From NCBI GenBank assembly GCA_900551075.1, contig URVB01000002.1:62001-126000 (forward strand): 64,000 bases of DNA, in the 5' to 3' direction. Made by a program: the position numbers and the translations under genes. Numbering within the stretch: position 1 is the stretch's first letter; every line of letters begins with the position of its first letter. Positions 62,215-64,000 of this stretch are shown here, in pieces. This DNA comes from an uncultured Blautia sp. (GTDB lineage Bacteria; Bacillota; Clostridia; Lachnospirales; Lachnospiraceae). A model generated the notes under the pieces. It was given only the letters and a program-made list of their open reading frames with translations, was not told the DNA's origin and did not search any database.

Positions 62215-63084
62215 TCAATTCTCAAACGCTTTTCTTATCTCCAAAACAGCTTCTTCACTGCACTGGCATCTTTCCGATAATTCCTGAACCGAAATGTCTG
62301 GTATCTGAAAAATTAATTTCATTACCCTTACGGCCAATTGAATTCCCATACTCTTACCTATTGCTTCTCCTATTGCTTCTCCTTCCGCTCTCGATGCGGC
62401 AAAATCTTCGGCGAACAGCTCCTTCAATGCATCACACATAGCTCTTTCCTCCTCAAATTCTTTCCAGTTAGCCCTTGAAATCACATCCATGACAGCCTGA
62501 TAACAAGACTCATCCTTATTCTCTTCGTATCTTTCCAATAAAGCACGGATTTCACCACCCGATTTCAGGTCCTTGCGTAAGCTTTGCATCCAAAAATTTT
62601 TTTCTTTTGATAATTCTTTTGTAATTATGAGCTGCATTGGTATAGCATCTCCCAATAAATAATAAATACCTTCCTCATGCTTTTTTACTGTCATTCCCCT
62701 CACTTTTCTGATATGCTCCAGCATTTTTCCCGGATAATGGTTGCATACAAAGGTAATTGTTATTTCTTCGGGATCAATTTCACAGTCTTTCTCAGTATCG
62801 GACTGATATAAGCAGGCATATCCGTATATTTTGTAAAAATCATGAATACTCAGATAGTCATCCGGTGACTTGTACTCTATAATATTGTGCGTCCTGAATA
62901 TTTGTCCGATATTTTTTTGTATTTTTTCTTCCTTCTTTTTCTTAACCACCAGGATGTCTATCTGCAGGGGCTTCTTAGCCAACAAATGTTCCGCCTCCAT
63001 CTGCATCCTCTTTAATTCCGGCGCCAATTCAATTCTGAACACGGCACTGAAAGCGGGATGCCACTGCAGCTTGCCATCGGTCAT
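62215..63084 (-). CDS. PD-(D/E)XK nuclease-like (Rpn-type) protein
   Basis: 289 aa. Residues D43 (LQIDILVV), E70 and K72 (IIEYKSPDD) form a D...E-x-K pattern typical of PD-(D/E)XK nuclease-fold proteins of the Rpn/PDDEXK-transposase group. The fold continues with LSIHDFYKIYGYACLYQ. The C-terminus carries an E/A/G-rich helix (EGEAIGEAIGKSMG) like the repeats seen in Rpn proteins. ATG 63084 with AAAGGAG upstream. Function unknown; RpnA-type proteins are DNA endonucleases tied to recombination. No transposon ends are visible. Confidence 0.7.
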   Translation of the reverse strand: MTDGKLQWHPAFSAVFRIELAPELKRMQMEAEHLLAKKPLQIDILVVKKKKEEKIQKNIGQIFRTHNIIEYKSPDDYLSIHDFYKIYGYACLYQSDTEKDCEIDPEEITITFVCNHYPGKMLEHIRKVRGMTVKKHEEGIYYLLGDAIPMQLIITKELSKEKNFWMQSLRKDLKSGGEIRALLERYEENKDESCYQAVMDVISRANWKEFEEERAMCDALKELFAEDFAASRAEGEAIGEAIGKSMGIQLAVRVMKLIFQIPDISVQELSERCQCSEEAVLEIRKAFEN

Positions 63085-63352
63085 CTATTACTCCTTTCAT
63101 TATAATACAGATTCATGTAAATAAACAATAGAATTTCCTTTGCTTTTTTGTGAATTTCTGACCGAATTGGTCAAAGAAATGAATTCCAAGATAACATACC
63201 AGATAAAATAATTATAATAGAAGTCTTCTAAAATGTAAACTATATTTTCAGCCCTTGACATTCCCTTCCACTGTTGTCAAAATAAAAGGAAAACCCATCC
63301 ACCGTATCAGACTTTTTACTTTTAAGTCTGTCTTTTACAAGGAGATGCTACT

Positions 63353-63916
63353 GTGAAAAAACTGGCTGTTTTATTCCCTGGTGTCGGATACACCTGTACA
63401 AAACCCCTATTATATTACACTGCCTCTGCTGCCGCGGACCATGACTACGAAATCCTCCGTCTGGATTATGGACAGGACATCCATACCTTCCGCCAAAGAA
63501 CCCCGGAAGACCTGGCTCCGGTCATCAGACTTGCCCTAAAAAGAACACTGAAGCACTTAGAACAAACAGACTTCCAAAAGTATGACCGAATCCTTTTCAT
63601 TTCCAAAAGTATTGGGACAGTTATTGCCTGCGAAGCGGAAAAACAGCTCCGTCTGGAGGGGAAGGTGCGGCATTTCCTTATGACTCCAATTCCCTCCACA
63701 CTCCCATACCTGAAGGATGCAGACGGTATTTTCTTTTCCGGCACCTCAGATCCGTATATTTCAGAATCAGAAGTCCTAAAGGCTGCCAAGCAGTATCCGG
63801 ACAAAACCGGCGGTATTTTCGAAGGCTGCAATCATTCATTGGAACGCAAGGGAGATACCCTGGGCAATATAAAGAATCTGAAGCAGATCATCGAATGCTT
63901 AAACTGGATACTATAG
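63353..63916 (+). CDS. Alpha/beta-hydrolase-like protein
   Basis: 187 aa from GTG 63353 with AAGGAG 8 bases upstream. Short alpha/beta-hydrolase fold: LFPGVGYTCTKPLLYY (oxyanion strand), ILFISKSIGTVIA with nucleophile-elbow serine (S-K-S-I-G), an acid near FSGTSDPYIS, and a histidine in FEGCNHSLE. Function unknown; the family contains small esterases. It lies alone at the window edge. Confidence 0.75.
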   Translation: MKKLAVLFPGVGYTCTKPLLYYTASAAADHDYEILRLDYGQDIHTFRQRTPEDLAPVIRLALKRTLKHLEQTDFQKYDRILFISKSIGTVIACEAEKQLRLEGKVRHFLMTPIPSTLPYLKDADGIFFSGTSDPYISESEVLKAAKQYPDKTGGIFEGCNHSLERKGDTLGNIKNLKQIIECLNWIL

Positions 63917-64000
63917 AAGATCAACGTGCCCGCATTAAACTACTGTCCCATCCCATGGCATACTTTTTCAGAAAAGCAAAAATGGAACTGCCCTGAACAA

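Noticed and set aside
62215..63084. Transposase or insertion sequence from the nuclease-like gene
   Set aside because: PD-(D/E)XK-type residues only; no terminal inverted repeats or target duplications near the gene.
63895..63996. 33-codon open frame starting inside the end of the hydrolase gene
   Set aside because: No ribosome site, overlaps the hydrolase by 22 bases, no recognisable motif; kept out of the gene list.

Overview
The window comes from a low-to-mid GC Gram-positive anaerobe, most likely a gut Lachnospiraceae (Clostridium cluster XIVa-type) bacterium. The reasons are strong AGGAGG-type ribosome sites with ATG/GTG/TTG starts, a CIRCE operator, a TPP riboswitch with an intrinsic terminator, YesM/YesN-type two-component genes, oxygen-sensitive glycyl-radical and radical-SAM enzymes, and many ribose-family sugar ABC transporters. 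The genus is not determined. I see no rRNA, tRNA, CRISPR array, insertion sequence or prophage.

Layout. 1-190: the start of clpB with an embedded CIRCE/sigma-A promoter. 272-5612: an FAD/Rieske oxidoreductase, then a thiazole-branch thiamine operon (thiS-thiF-thiG-thiH-thiE, minus strand) behind a TPP riboswitch. 5.6-12.5 kb: an AGCS amino-acid/cation symporter with divergent LysR gene, an MFS transporter, a decayed YczE-like gene, an MBL-fold hydrolase, a RelQ-type alarmone synthetase and an AraC regulator. 12.5-17.2 kb: a GldA-GldF-GldG-DUF4340 ABC exporter-like operon. 17.3-23.4 kb: a RhaT-P-Q-S-like sugar ABC transporter with a divergent AraC activator. 23.4-25.5 kb: DUF3783, metallophosphoesterase and DUF4474 genes. 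25.7-28.5 kb: rhaA-rhaB.

28.6-36.6 kb holds the most interesting unit. It is a tight six-gene operon: glycyl-radical activase, glycyl radical enzyme (GRE), GntR/LacI-hybrid regulator, FGGY kinase, fructose-6-phosphate-aldolase-like enzyme and a second FGGY kinase. It has a near-consensus promoter overlapped by ATTGGTAT-type repeats. GRE plus FSA aldolase matches the logic of the recently described radical-mediated 'anhydroglycolysis' (1,5-anhydrohexitol-6-phosphate to 1-deoxyfructose-6-phosphate to G3P plus hydroxyacetone), here apparently with ABC uptake and FGGY kinases in place of a PTS.

36.8-47.7 kb: a ribose-type transport locus (one secreted binding protein, two permeases, two nearly identical ATPases sharing a 791-bp identical tract) preceded by a YesN-YesM-tethered-binding-protein sensory operon like the XylFII-LytS/YesN system. 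47.8-54.4 kb: a GatY/LacI/FGGY kinase/GatD/PfkB/aldo-keto reductase operon, which reads as a PTS-free galactitol-type polyol pathway under an autoregulated LacI promoter. 54.5-62.2 kb: fucU, a large secreted papain-like protease, an SH3-domain membrane-anchored protein, and fucI with a divergent AraC gene. 62.2-64 kb: a PD-(D/E)XK-type protein and an alpha/beta-hydrolase-like protein. Overall the region is a carbohydrate-foraging island for rhamnose, fucose and polyol-type substrates, with some housekeeping genes on its left.
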